From positions 1,054,001 through 1,118,000 of the forward strand of contig NZ_CP114014.1 of assembly GCF_040581415.1 (NCBI RefSeq): 64,000 nt of DNA, read 5' to 3'. Positions within the stretch are counted from its first letter, which is position 1, and each line of letters starts with the position of its first letter. Shown piece after piece: positions 8,127-15,664 of this stretch. A program made the position numbers and the translations under genes. Under the pieces are notes generated by a model. That model ran no database searches, was not told the DNA's origin, and worked only from the letters and a program-made list of their open reading frames with translations. This DNA comes from Paraconexibacter sp040581415 (GTDB lineage Bacteria; Actinomycetota; Thermoleophilia; Solirubrobacterales; Solirubrobacteraceae).

Positions 8127-8981
8127 CTAGGCCGGGGCGGGCTCCACGAAGAGGTCCACGATCAGGTCCTCCTCCTTCGCGCCCTCGCCCAGGTAGCCCG
8201 ACAGGTCGGTCACGCCGGCGCGGTCGCGCAGCACCTCGTCGTCGATGAGGAACTGGCCCGTGAGCTCGCGTGAGTCGGTGGTGAAGATGGCGTGGGCGGC
8301 GTCGGCCATGATCTCCGGCCGGCGCGAGCGGGCGATCGACGCGTCCCCGCCGAGCAGGTTCTGCACGGCGGCGGTGGCGATCATGGTCCGCGGCCAGAGC
8401 GCGTTGGAGGCGACGCCCTGCTCGCGGAACTCCTCGGCGAACCCGAGCGCGCACATGCTCATGCCGTACTTGGCGATCGTGTAGGCGACGTGGTTCCCGA
8501 ACCACTTGGGGTCGTACGACAGCGGCGGGGACAGCGTCAGGATGTGCGGGTTCGTTCCCTCGATCAGGTGCGGCAGGCAGGCACGGCTGACGACGTACGT
8601 CCCGCGCGTGTTGATGTCCTGCATCAGGTCGTAGCGCTTCATCGGCAGGTCGAGCGTCCCGTTCAGGGCGATCGCGCTGGCGTTGTTGACGCAGATGTCG
8701 ATGCCGCCGAAGCGCTCGACACAGGCGGCGACGGCGCGGTCGACGGACTCCTCGTCACGGATGTCGCCGACGATGCCGAGGGCCTTGCCGCCGGCGGCCT
8801 CGATGTCGGCGGCCGCTGTGTGCACGGTCCCTTCGAGCCGGGGGTCGGGCTTGTCGGTCTTGGCCATGAGGCAGACGTTCGCGCCGTCCTGGGCGGCACG
8901 GATGGCGATCGCGAGGCCGATGCCGCGGCTGGCGCCGGAGATGAACATCGTGCGGCCGGCGAGGGTCGGGGTGGTGGTCAT
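8127..8981 (-). CDS. SDR family oxidoreductase
   Basis: This 284-residue short-chain dehydrogenase has the NAD(P)-binding GASRGIGLA near 15-23, the structural NNASAI near 93 and the catalytic YTIAK (Tyr/Lys) near 168-172. The longer middle and ISGASRGIG start resemble the hydroxysteroid dehydrogenase-like (HSDL2-type) subgroup often linked to fatty-acid metabolism; the substrate is not determined. The Ser of the catalytic set would lie in LTLSPPL near 150. ATG at 8981 follows a leader shared with the divergent hypothetical gene at 9046. It converges on the LLM gene with a hairpin between. Confidence 0.85.
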   Translation of the reverse strand: MTTTPTLAGRTMFISGASRGIGLAIAIRAAQDGANVCLMAKTDKPDPRLEGTVHTAAADIEAAGGKALGIVGDIRDEESVDRAVAACVERFGGIDICVNNASAIALNGTLDLPMKRYDLMQDINTRGTYVVSRACLPHLIEGTNPHILTLSPPLSYDPKWFGNHVAYTIAKYGMSMCALGFAEEFREQGVASNALWPRTMIATAAVQNLLGGDASIARSRRPEIMADAAHAIFTTDSRELTGQFLIDDEVLRDRAGVTDLSGYLGEGAKEEDLIVDLFVEPAPA

Positions 8982-9045
8982 GGGTTGCAAATTACTACTG
9001 ACCACGAGCGGATGCAGGCGCGACGGGACGGACGGGGGGTGGGGC

Positions 9046-9504
9046 ATGATGCGCAGCGTGGCCCTCGACCTCCCGCCGCCCCCACCGCCGGCTGCCGTCG
9101 CGAGCCCGCGCGCTGCTGTGGCCAGGCCGGTCAGCGGCCGCATCCGCGGGTTCGAGCTGCTGAAGGTCAACCAGACCACGACGCAGGTGGCCCGCGGCGG
9201 CTCGCGACCGCTGTGCCAGGCGATCCCGTTCACGGCCACCCGCGTGAAGCTGCGCTGGACCAGCGCGCGGCGGGCGCAGGTCCTGCGGCTGGACGTGCGG
9301 GCGCCGGGCCACGCGACGCGCACGCGCACGGTCCGGGTCGACCGCGCCGGGGCCGGCGTACGGGTCGTCGAGCTGACCCCCCGCGGCGAGGGGCTGGACG
9401 ACGAGGCCTTCCCGCAGGGCCGCTACGTGTTCACGCTACGCGCGGGCACCCGCCGGCTGGACCGGACGAGCTTCGTCCTCAGCGGCGCGGTCAGGACCTG
9501 CTGA
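9046..9504 (+). CDS. hypothetical protein, 152 aa
   Basis: I do not recognise this protein. It begins with a proline-rich stretch after LDLPPPPPP, then a region of alternating beta-like segments: GFELLKVNQTT, FTATRVKLRWTS, QVLRLDVRAPG, VRVVELTPRG and GRYVFTLRAGTRRLDRTSFVLSG. The pattern suggests a small immunoglobulin-like beta sandwich. No signal peptide is clear with the ATG at 9046. Third-position G/C bias supports coding. Its last 69 bp overlap the 3' end of the opposite-strand desaturase gene. Confidence 0.6.
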   Translation: MMRSVALDLPPPPPPAAVASPRAAVARPVSGRIRGFELLKVNQTTTQVARGGSRPLCQAIPFTATRVKLRWTSARRAQVLRLDVRAPGHATRTRTVRVDRAGAGVRVVELTPRGEGLDDEAFPQGRYVFTLRAGTRRLDRTSFVLSGAVRTC

Positions 9505-10362
9505 CGGCGCGGGAGCCGCGTCCGCCGCCGGCCGCCAGCCCGGGCCGCGCAGCAGGTAGCCGGCGCGGTCGCGCCAGTTGCGGGTCCCGCGCACGTCGTG
9601 CCAGATGGCCCCGTACTCGTGGCTGACGACCTTGAGCGGGTTGAACGTCGCGATGTTCGTGGTCAGGCCGAAGCGCACGCGCTCGGTCTCGCCCTGGAAG
9701 GACCCGAAGATCCGGTCCCACACGATCAGGACGCCGCCGTAGTTGCGGTCGAGGTAGATGTCGTTCGCCCCGTGGTGCACGCGGTGGTGGGACGGCGTGT
9801 TGAAGATCAGCTCGATCGGCCGCGGCAGCGTCCCGATCCGCTCGGTGTGCAGCCCGAACTGGTAGATCAGCGACCACGACTGGGCCAGCAGGATCATCCA
9901 CGGCTTGTAGCCCAGCAACGCCAGCGGCAGCCAGAACGGCAGCGTCAGCGGGACCCACGGCTGGCGCAGTGCCGTCGACAGGTTGTAGTGCTCGCTGGAG
10001 TGGTGGACGACGTGGCTCGCCCAGAAGACACGGACCTCGTGCCCGACCCGGTGGTAGGCGTAGAACGCGAGGTCGTCGAGGACGAACAGCAGCGGCCAGA
10101 CCCACCAGTCGCCGGCGTCCATCTCGAGCGGGCTGAGCTCGAAGGCGGCCGCCCAGACGGCGATCAGGACGATGTGCCAGAAGGCGTTCACGGCCACGCT
10201 GCCGATGCCCATGGTCAGCGACGTGCGGGTGTCCCGGACCTCGTAGCCGATCAGGGCGGTCTGCTCCTCGGCGTGCTCCTTCGCCTCGCGGCGGAACGCG
10301 AGGATCTCCACGGTCATCATCAGGACGAAGAACGGCGTGGCGTAGACGGCGAGCTCGATCAT
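9436..10362 (-). CDS. sterol desaturase / fatty acid hydroxylase family membrane protein
   Basis: This 308-residue integral membrane di-iron enzyme has the histidine boxes of the fatty acid hydroxylase superfamily: YHRVGHE near 84-90, HVVHHSSEHYN near 97-107 and HHRVHHGAND near 178-187. Members hydroxylate or desaturate lipids at the membrane. Helices are seen around 3-20, 53-75, 118-145. ATG at 10362 overlaps the GntR stop as ATGA, so regulator and enzyme form an operon. The 3' end overlaps 69 bp with the opposite hypothetical gene. The C-terminal Pro/Ala-rich tail is probably disordered. Confidence 0.88.
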   Translation of the reverse strand: MIELAVYATPFFVLMMTVEILAFRREAKEHAEEQTALIGYEVRDTRTSLTMGIGSVAVNAFWHIVLIAVWAAAFELSPLEMDAGDWWVWPLLFVLDDLAFYAYHRVGHEVRVFWASHVVHHSSEHYNLSTALRQPWVPLTLPFWLPLALLGYKPWMILLAQSWSLIYQFGLHTERIGTLPRPIELIFNTPSHHRVHHGANDIYLDRNYGGVLIVWDRIFGSFQGETERVRFGLTTNIATFNPLKVVSHEYGAIWHDVRGTRNWRDRAGYLLRGPGWRPAADAAPAPSAGPDRAAEDEARPVQPAGARA

Positions 10363-11063
10363 GGTGCGGCGGCCTCCGTGAGGGTGAGCGCCCGCAGCGT
10401 GCGGGCCGTGAGCATGGTGGCGGCGGCGCGGGCCGCGTCCTGGTCGCCGTCGAGGACGGCGCCGATCAACGCCTCCGTCGTCCCGGCGTCGTGCAGCTCG
10501 TCGCGCAGGAACACGATCGCGGCGGCGCGCAGCGTGTCCTCCCCGGCGAGCAGGCTGTTGTAGGCCAGGCGGTAGGCGATGTTCCGGGAGGCGTCGACGA
10601 GGACGTCCCAGAGCTCGCGGTAGGCTTTCAGCAGGGTGGCGTCGTCCCCGGCCTGGCGGGCGGCGATCAGGCCCGCGGCCCGCGCGCGGAGGTGGTCCCG
10701 GGCGTCGTCGTCGGCGCGCTGGGCGCTGCGGACGGCGATCTCGGCGGCGAGGCACGCGCGCAGCTCATAGCCGGCGCGGACGGCGCCGATGTCCCCGGCG
10801 CCCGGTAGGTCGGTCAGGAGCTCCAGGCCGCCGGTGCGGCTCCAGTCCAGGACGCGCGTGGCGCCGCCCTGGGAGACCTGCACGAGCCCGGCCTGCTGCA
10901 GGCGCTTGACGGCCTCGCGGACGGCGTGCCGGTTGACGGCGTGACGCTCGCTGAGGGTCCGCTCGGAGGGGATGCCGTCGCCGACTGCGAGCCGCCCGCC
11001 GAGGATGTCGGCGCGCAGGGCGTCGTAGACGGCGGTGGAGACGGGGGTGCGGACGTCGGCCAT
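10359..11063 (-). CDS. GntR-family (FadR-type) transcriptional regulator
   Basis: This 234-residue regulator has an N-terminal winged helix (VYDALRADILGGRL, IPSERTLSERHAVNRHAVREAVKRLQQ split over about 12-60) and an all-helical C-terminal effector domain (FCD-like, about 85-225). FadR-type regulators bind acyl or organic-acid ligands and control metabolism. It is first in an operon with the desaturase-like gene (4-bp ATGA overlap), and a 17-bp palindrome very like the E. coli FadR operator sits 21 bp upstream of its start, so autoregulation by a lipid-derived ligand is a reasonable inference. The ATG at 11063 begins MADVRTPVS. Confidence 0.88.
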   Translation of the reverse strand: MADVRTPVSTAVYDALRADILGGRLAVGDGIPSERTLSERHAVNRHAVREAVKRLQQAGLVQVSQGGATRVLDWSRTGGLELLTDLPGAGDIGAVRAGYELRACLAAEIAVRSAQRADDDARDHLRARAAGLIAARQAGDDATLLKAYRELWDVLVDASRNIAYRLAYNSLLAGEDTLRAAAIVFLRDELHDAGTTEALIGAVLDGDQDAARAAATMLTARTLRALTLTEAAAP

Positions 11064-11083
11064 GGCGTGCGCTCGACTGTAGC

Positions 11084-11100
11084 AACTGGTTGGACCAGTT
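11084..11100. promoter_or_regulatory. FadR-like operator palindrome upstream of the GntR operon
   Basis: AACTGGT-tgg-ACCAGTT is a perfect 7-3-7 inverted repeat, 21 bp before the regulator's start. It closely resembles the classical FadR-type operator (CTGGT-N-ACCAG core). Placement would let the regulator block its own promoter. Confidence 0.7.
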
Positions 11101-11179
11101 AGCAAGCAGGTCCCTGCTGAACGCCGCCGCTGTCAGGGAGCGCCACGCATGCGGTGCAGTTCCTGTCAGCGAGCGCGGG

Positions 11180-11620
11180 TCAGGCGGACGAGGGGCGCGT
11201 GACCAGCGCACTGAGGACGATCTGCGAGCGCGTCCGGACGACGCTGCCGTCCCGCTGCAGCTCCCGGATGAGGCCCTCGAGGTCTGCGTTGGAGCGCGTC
11301 CGCACCCGCGCGATGGCGTCCGCCTCGCCCGTCACCGACCAGGCCTCGACGACCTCCGGGTGGTCGCGCAGCTTCCGCGCCACCTCGCTGAGCTGGGTGC
11401 CCGGCGCGAAGAACAGCTCCACCATCGCCTCGGTCGACCAGCCCAGCGCCCCGTGGTCGAGGATCGCCGTGAAGCCGTGCAGCGCGCCGTCGGCCAGCAG
11501 CCGGTCGACCCGTCGCTTGACCGACGGCGGGCTGAGCGCGACGCGGCCGGCGATGTCGTCGTACGTCCGCCGCCCGTCCTGTACCAGCAGCGTAAGAATT
11601 TGCCGGTCAAGGTCGTCCAT
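11180..11620 (-). CDS. Lrp/AsnC family transcriptional regulator
   Basis: This 146-residue protein has the AsnC-type N-terminal helix-turn-helix (MDDLDRQILTLLVQDG, then DIAGRVALSPPSVKRRVDRL near 22-41) and a C-terminal RAM ligand domain (VVEAWSVTGEADAIARVRT near 90-108). These regulators sense amino acids. It is divergent from the DUF6421 fusion gene with 72 bp between starts, and the next genes encode an SDR and a PLP-dependent aldolase, so it probably controls that amino-acid-related block and itself. Confidence 0.9.
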   Translation of the reverse strand: MDDLDRQILTLLVQDGRRTYDDIAGRVALSPPSVKRRVDRLLADGALHGFTAILDHGALGWSTEAMVELFFAPGTQLSEVARKLRDHPEVVEAWSVTGEADAIARVRTRSNADLEGLIRELQRDGSVVRTRSQIVLSALVTRPSSA

Positions 11621-11627
11621 TCGTCAT

Positions 11628-11653
11628 ATTCTTGCGCAGATTCGACGCAGAAT
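11628..11653. promoter_or_regulatory. candidate AsnC operator in divergent promoter
   Basis: ATTCTtGCG (11628-11636) faces CGCAGAAT (11646-11653): an inverted repeat with one extra base, centred between the divergent starts at 11620 and 11693. The region is clearly richer in A/T than its surroundings. Binding by the adjacent AsnC protein is inferred. Confidence 0.45.
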
Positions 11654-11692
11654 GGCATCGAAAGTGCATCAGACGCGGCGTACCCTGGACAG

Positions 11693-13813
11693 ATGCCCGC
11701 ACGAGAGCCCGTCGCCCGCATCCTGTTCGACGAGTCCCACGGCCAGGCCTGGACGATCCGCCCCGAGATCGCGGCGCAGATGCAGCCGTCCCATCCCGCC
11801 GACTCGTCGTTCGCGGACGCAGCCGCTGTCCTGCGCGCGCACGACCTGCAGACCGTGCCGCACCTTCCCGGTGACGGACCGCTCGACGAACGCGCGCTGA
11901 GCACCGCCGACGTCCTCGTCATCGCCCACCCGTCCGAGGACCGCTGGGAGCGCACCGTGCCGGGCGGCTCGCCGTGCTTCACCGCCGCGGAGATCGACGC
12001 CGTCGCGAGCCATGTGCAGAGCGGGGGCGGCCTCGTCGTCCTGGGCGAGACCGAGCAGGACAAGTACGGGACGAACCTCAACGAGTTGCTCGCGCGGTTC
12101 GGCCTGGGCGTCGCGCACGACACCGTCAGCGACTACACCCAGCACCGCAAGGGCAACCCGCACTGGATCGTGGCGGACCTGCCGCGCACCGCGCGCGGCC
12201 ACGACGTCGACGTCCTCGCCCGGGTCGAGGGACTCTGCTTCTACCGCGCCGGGACGCTCGACCTCGACGCCGCCCCCGCCGGCACCCGCGTGCTCGCCAC
12301 CGCGTCGCAGACGGCGTCGTCCCCCGGCGCGCCCCTCGCGGCGGTCACCCACCACGGCGCCGGCCGCGTCGCGGTGCTGAGCGACTCCGACCTCTTCGGG
12401 GACGACTGCCTGGGTGCGCTCGGCCATCGCGATCTGTGGCTCAACCTCGTCGTCTGGGCCGCCGGCCCGCGCCTGGCCCGCCCACTCGCCGAGGCACCGT
12501 CCGCGCTGGCGGCCGACCCTGCCTGGCCCCGGCTGCGCGACGCCACCGACGCGCTGCGCCTGCTGCAGCAACCCGACGGGACGCTTGCCGCCGACGCCGG
12601 CCGCAACCAGGCGGACGGCCTGGTGCAGACCATGCTCGATGCGGTCGCAGCGCTCGCGGTCCACGTCCCCCACCAGCAGGACCACCTGGACGCGGTCCGC
12701 GCCGACCTCGACGCGTGGCGCACGGGCGGGTTCGCGACGCCGGACTTCACGGCGAGCCTGGAGTGCTTCCGCCCCGACCGGCACCGCGTCGACGGCATCG
12801 AGCACCTGGTCCTGTTCCCGATGTACAAGCAGAACGGCTCGCGCGACAAGGTCTTCGAGGCGCTGATCGTCCGCGTCCCCTGGCCCGCGTGGCTCGCCGA
12901 CCTGGAGCGCACGCGCTACGACAACGCGAAGTTCGTGCCCGTCACGCTGGTCGGGAACACCGCCGGCTACGACAGCGACTGCGCGGTCCTCTTCCCCGAG
13001 ACCGTCACCGTGAGCGGCGCACCTGCGAACCACTTCGGCGGCATCTTCTGCGACCGCGAGAGCGCCCGCTTCCGCGAGCAGGTCGGCGCTGCGGCCCGGG
13101 TCCTCGGCGTGAACCTGCCGCCGGACGCCGAGGCGCTGCTCACCAGCGAGTCGCTCTCGCGGGACGCCTTCGTCCTGTGGGACCTGGTCCACGACCGCGC
13201 CCACTCGCACGGCGACCTGCCGTTCGACCCGTTCATGATCCGCCAGCGCGCGCCGTTCTGGATGTACGCGCTGGAGGAGCTCCGCTGCGACCTCACCGCC
13301 TTCACCGAGGCGGTCGCGCTGGAGCGGGAGGGGTTCGCCTTCGCGCGCCACGTGCAGACCGCGATCCTCTTCGACCGCCTGTTCCGCTTCCCCGTGACCG
13401 GGCCGCGGGTGCGCAACTACGACGGGCTCGGCGGGCAGTTGCTGTTCGCGTTCCTGCACAAGACCGGCCGGATCCACTGGACGGACAACCAGCTGACCAT
13501 CGACTGGGACCGAGTGGCCGACGGCGTCCTCGAGCTGCGGACGAAGGTCGAGGAGCTCTACCGGGACTCGATCGACCGCTCCCGCCTGGCGCACTGGGCG
13601 GCGGCGCACGACCTCGTCGCCGCCTACGTCCCGTCGGCGAGCGGCTCGCGCTGGGCCGGAGCGGTCCGCGGCTACCCGGAGGTCGAGGACCTGCGCCCGT
13701 TCATCGACGAGGTCCTCGAGGACGAGTTCCCGCTCTCGATGTTCTACCTCGCGCTGCAGCGGCGGCTGGCGGCGCTGGAGGCGGACGCAGGCCGGGTCCC
13801 GGTCCCCGCGTGA
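11693..13813 (+). CDS. GATase1-like / DUF6421 fusion protein
   Basis: This 706-residue cytoplasmic protein is unusual in length. Residues 1-260 look like a class I glutamine-amidotransferase-like fold (ILFDESHGQAW at the start, TADVLVIAHPSEDRWE, SGGGLVVLGE, VAVLSDSDLFGDD), as in DUF4350-type domains, without an obvious Cys nucleophile. Residues 270-695 match DUF6421, an uncharacterised actinobacterial family; a striking cluster is VHDRAHSHGDLPFD near 498-511 followed by EELRCDL near 527-533, which could be a metal site. The start ATG 11693 is 72 bp from the divergent AsnC gene. SDR and aldolase genes follow within 40 bp, implying an operon. Biochemical function is unknown. Confidence 0.75.
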   Translation: MPAREPVARILFDESHGQAWTIRPEIAAQMQPSHPADSSFADAAAVLRAHDLQTVPHLPGDGPLDERALSTADVLVIAHPSEDRWERTVPGGSPCFTAAEIDAVASHVQSGGGLVVLGETEQDKYGTNLNELLARFGLGVAHDTVSDYTQHRKGNPHWIVADLPRTARGHDVDVLARVEGLCFYRAGTLDLDAAPAGTRVLATASQTASSPGAPLAAVTHHGAGRVAVLSDSDLFGDDCLGALGHRDLWLNLVVWAAGPRLARPLAEAPSALAADPAWPRLRDATDALRLLQQPDGTLAADAGRNQADGLVQTMLDAVAALAVHVPHQQDHLDAVRADLDAWRTGGFATPDFTASLECFRPDRHRVDGIEHLVLFPMYKQNGSRDKVFEALIVRVPWPAWLADLERTRYDNAKFVPVTLVGNTAGYDSDCAVLFPETVTVSGAPANHFGGIFCDRESARFREQVGAAARVLGVNLPPDAEALLTSESLSRDAFVLWDLVHDRAHSHGDLPFDPFMIRQRAPFWMYALEELRCDLTAFTEAVALEREGFAFARHVQTAILFDRLFRFPVTGPRVRNYDGLGGQLLFAFLHKTGRIHWTDNQLTIDWDRVADGVLELRTKVEELYRDSIDRSRLAHWAAAHDLVAAYVPSASGSRWAGAVRGYPEVEDLRPFIDEVLEDEFPLSMFYLALQRRLAALEADAGRVPVPA

Positions 13814-13853
13814 AACGCACGGACAACCGCCGGGCGGACGTACACTGCGCGAC

Positions 13854-14585
13854 ATGACCCTCGACTCTCGGGCCCTCGCCGGGCGCACGATCGCGATCGC
13901 GGGGGCCAACGGCTCGCTCGGTCCCTACGTCGCCCGCGCCGTCGCCGCCGCGGGCGCGACCGTCGCGCTCACCGACCGCGACCTGCCGGCGCTGGAGATC
14001 CTCGCCGCCGAGCTCGGGGTCCCGGCCGAGCGCGTCGACTGCCAGGTCGTCGACCTGATGAACGAGACCGAGACCCGGAAGTGGGCGCACTCCGTCCGCA
14101 GCCGGTTCGGCGGCGTGGACGGCCTGCTGCACCTGGTCGGGGGCTGGCGCGGCGGCAAGGCGCTCGCGAAGTCGCCGCTCGAGGACTGGGACGCGATGAA
14201 CGACCTGCTCGTGCGCACCGTGCAGCACACCTCCCGCGCGTTCCACGACGCCTTGAACGACTCGGGCGTCGGGCGCTTCGCGATCATCGGTGCCCGTCAG
14301 GCCGCGGAGCCGTCCCACAAGAACGCCGCCTACGCCGCGGCCAAGGCTGCCGCCGAGGCCTGGACCTTCGCGCTTGCCGACGCGTTCAAGGAGGCCGACC
14401 ACGGCGCGACCGCCAACGTCGTCGCGATCAACGCCCTGGTGACCCCGGAGCAGCGCACGGCCGAGCCCGACAAGGCGTTCAAGACCTTCACGGACGCCGA
14501 GGACATCGCCGACACCCTGGTGTGGCTCTGCAGCGACGCGGCCGGCAAGTGCAACGGCCAGCGGATCGAGCTGTACGGGCGATAA
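13854..14585 (+). CDS. SDR family NAD(P)-dependent oxidoreductase
   Basis: This 243-residue short-chain dehydrogenase starts with IAIAGANGSLGPYVARA (Gly-rich cofactor loop near 14-24), has VDGLLHLVGGW in place of the usual NNAG, and the catalytic YAAAK near 161-165. The altered NNAG segment (HLVGG) is typical of divergent actinobacterial SDRs. The 40-bp gap from the DUF6421 gene and the immediate junction with the aldolase gene (TAA then GTG with no gap) make an operon likely. Substrate is unknown, presumably shared with the neighbouring enzymes. Confidence 0.87.
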   Translation: MTLDSRALAGRTIAIAGANGSLGPYVARAVAAAGATVALTDRDLPALEILAAELGVPAERVDCQVVDLMNETETRKWAHSVRSRFGGVDGLLHLVGGWRGGKALAKSPLEDWDAMNDLLVRTVQHTSRAFHDALNDSGVGRFAIIGARQAAEPSHKNAAYAAAKAAAEAWTFALADAFKEADHGATANVVAINALVTPEQRTAEPDKAFKTFTDAEDIADTLVWLCSDAAGKCNGQRIELYGR

Positions 14586-15632
14586 GTGACCCACCCGCCC
14601 GCCCCCAACCGCGGTTTCGCCTCGGACAACTACGCGGGCATCCACCCGGAGGTCCTTGCGGCGATAACCGCCGCCAACGACGGCACGCACGCCAAGGCCT
14701 ACGGTGCCGACCCCTGGACCGCTCGCCTGAAGGACCTGTTCGCGCAGCACCTCGGCGACCAGGCCACCGCGTACGTCATGTTCAACGGGACGGGCGCGAA
14801 CGTCACCGCGCTGCGGGCCTGCTGCCGTCCGTGGGAGGGCGTGATCTGCGCCGACACGGCGCACGTCCACGTCGACGAAGGCGGCGCGCCGGAGCGGATG
14901 GGCGGCCTCAAGCTGCTGACCACGCCGACGCCCGACGGCAAGCTGACGCCGGCGGACATCGCGCGCCTCACCATCCGGGTCGGCGACGAGCACGCTGTCC
15001 AGGCGCGTGTCGTCACCGTCACCCAGCCGACGGAGCTCGGGACGCTCTACTCGGTGGACGAGCTGCGCGCGCTGGCCGAGGCCGCTCACGAACGGAACCT
15101 CCTCCTGCACGTCGACGGCGCGCGCATCGCGAATGCTGCGGTCGCGCTGGACGTGCCGTTCCGCGCGTTCACGACGGACGTCGGGGTGGACGTGGTGACC
15201 TTCGGCGCGACGAAGAACGGCGCGCTCGGCGCGGAGGCCGTCGTCTTCCTGACGCCGGGGCTGGACGAGGGCTTCCTGTACCTGCGCAAGCAGTCGATGC
15301 AGCTGGCCTCCAAGGGCCGCTTCTACGCGGCGCAGCTGGTGGCGCAGCTGGAGGGCGACCTCTGGCAGCGCGCGGCGGCGGGCGCCAACGCGATGGCGAC
15401 GCGGCTCGCGTCCGGGGCCGCCGCGATCGACGGGATCAGCGTCACCCAGGCGGTCCAGGCGAACGCGGTCTTCGCGATCGTCCCGCCGGCCGTCGCCGCG
15501 ACGGTGATGGAGGAGTACCCGTTCTACGTCTGGGACGAGCACACCGGCGAGGTGCGCTGGATGTGCTCGTGGGACACGACGGCCGACGAGGTCGACGGGT
15601 TCCTGGCGGCCCTCGCCGCAGCACTCGCGTAG
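14586..15632 (+). CDS. threonine aldolase-like PLP-dependent beta-eliminating lyase
   Basis: This 348-residue fold-type I PLP enzyme resembles low-specificity L-threonine aldolase, which splits beta-hydroxy amino acids to glycine and an aldehyde. FASDNYAGIHPEVLAAI, YGADPWTARL, FNGTGANVTAL, HVDGARIANAA (Asp near 174 for the pyridine nitrogen) and VTFGATKNGALGAEA (PLP Lys near 205) are all present. GTG at 14586 directly abuts the SDR stop. With the AsnC regulator upstream, an amino-acid substrate is likely; specificity is not decided by sequence. Confidence 0.88.
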   Translation: MTHPPAPNRGFASDNYAGIHPEVLAAITAANDGTHAKAYGADPWTARLKDLFAQHLGDQATAYVMFNGTGANVTALRACCRPWEGVICADTAHVHVDEGGAPERMGGLKLLTTPTPDGKLTPADIARLTIRVGDEHAVQARVVTVTQPTELGTLYSVDELRALAEAAHERNLLLHVDGARIANAAVALDVPFRAFTTDVGVDVVTFGATKNGALGAEAVVFLTPGLDEGFLYLRKQSMQLASKGRFYAAQLVAQLEGDLWQRAAAGANAMATRLASGAAAIDGISVTQAVQANAVFAIVPPAVAATVMEEYPFYVWDEHTGEVRWMCSWDTTADEVDGFLAALAAALA

Positions 15633-15664
15633 CCCGAACCGCCGCGGGCGGGTAGCGTCGGGCC

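Noticed and set aside
11669..13909. Long minus-strand open frame (746 codons) opposite the DUF6421 gene
   Set aside because: Arg/Ala/Gly-rich, no recognisable motif; the plus strand shows coherent domains and third-position G/C bias. Long shadows are expected at this GC.
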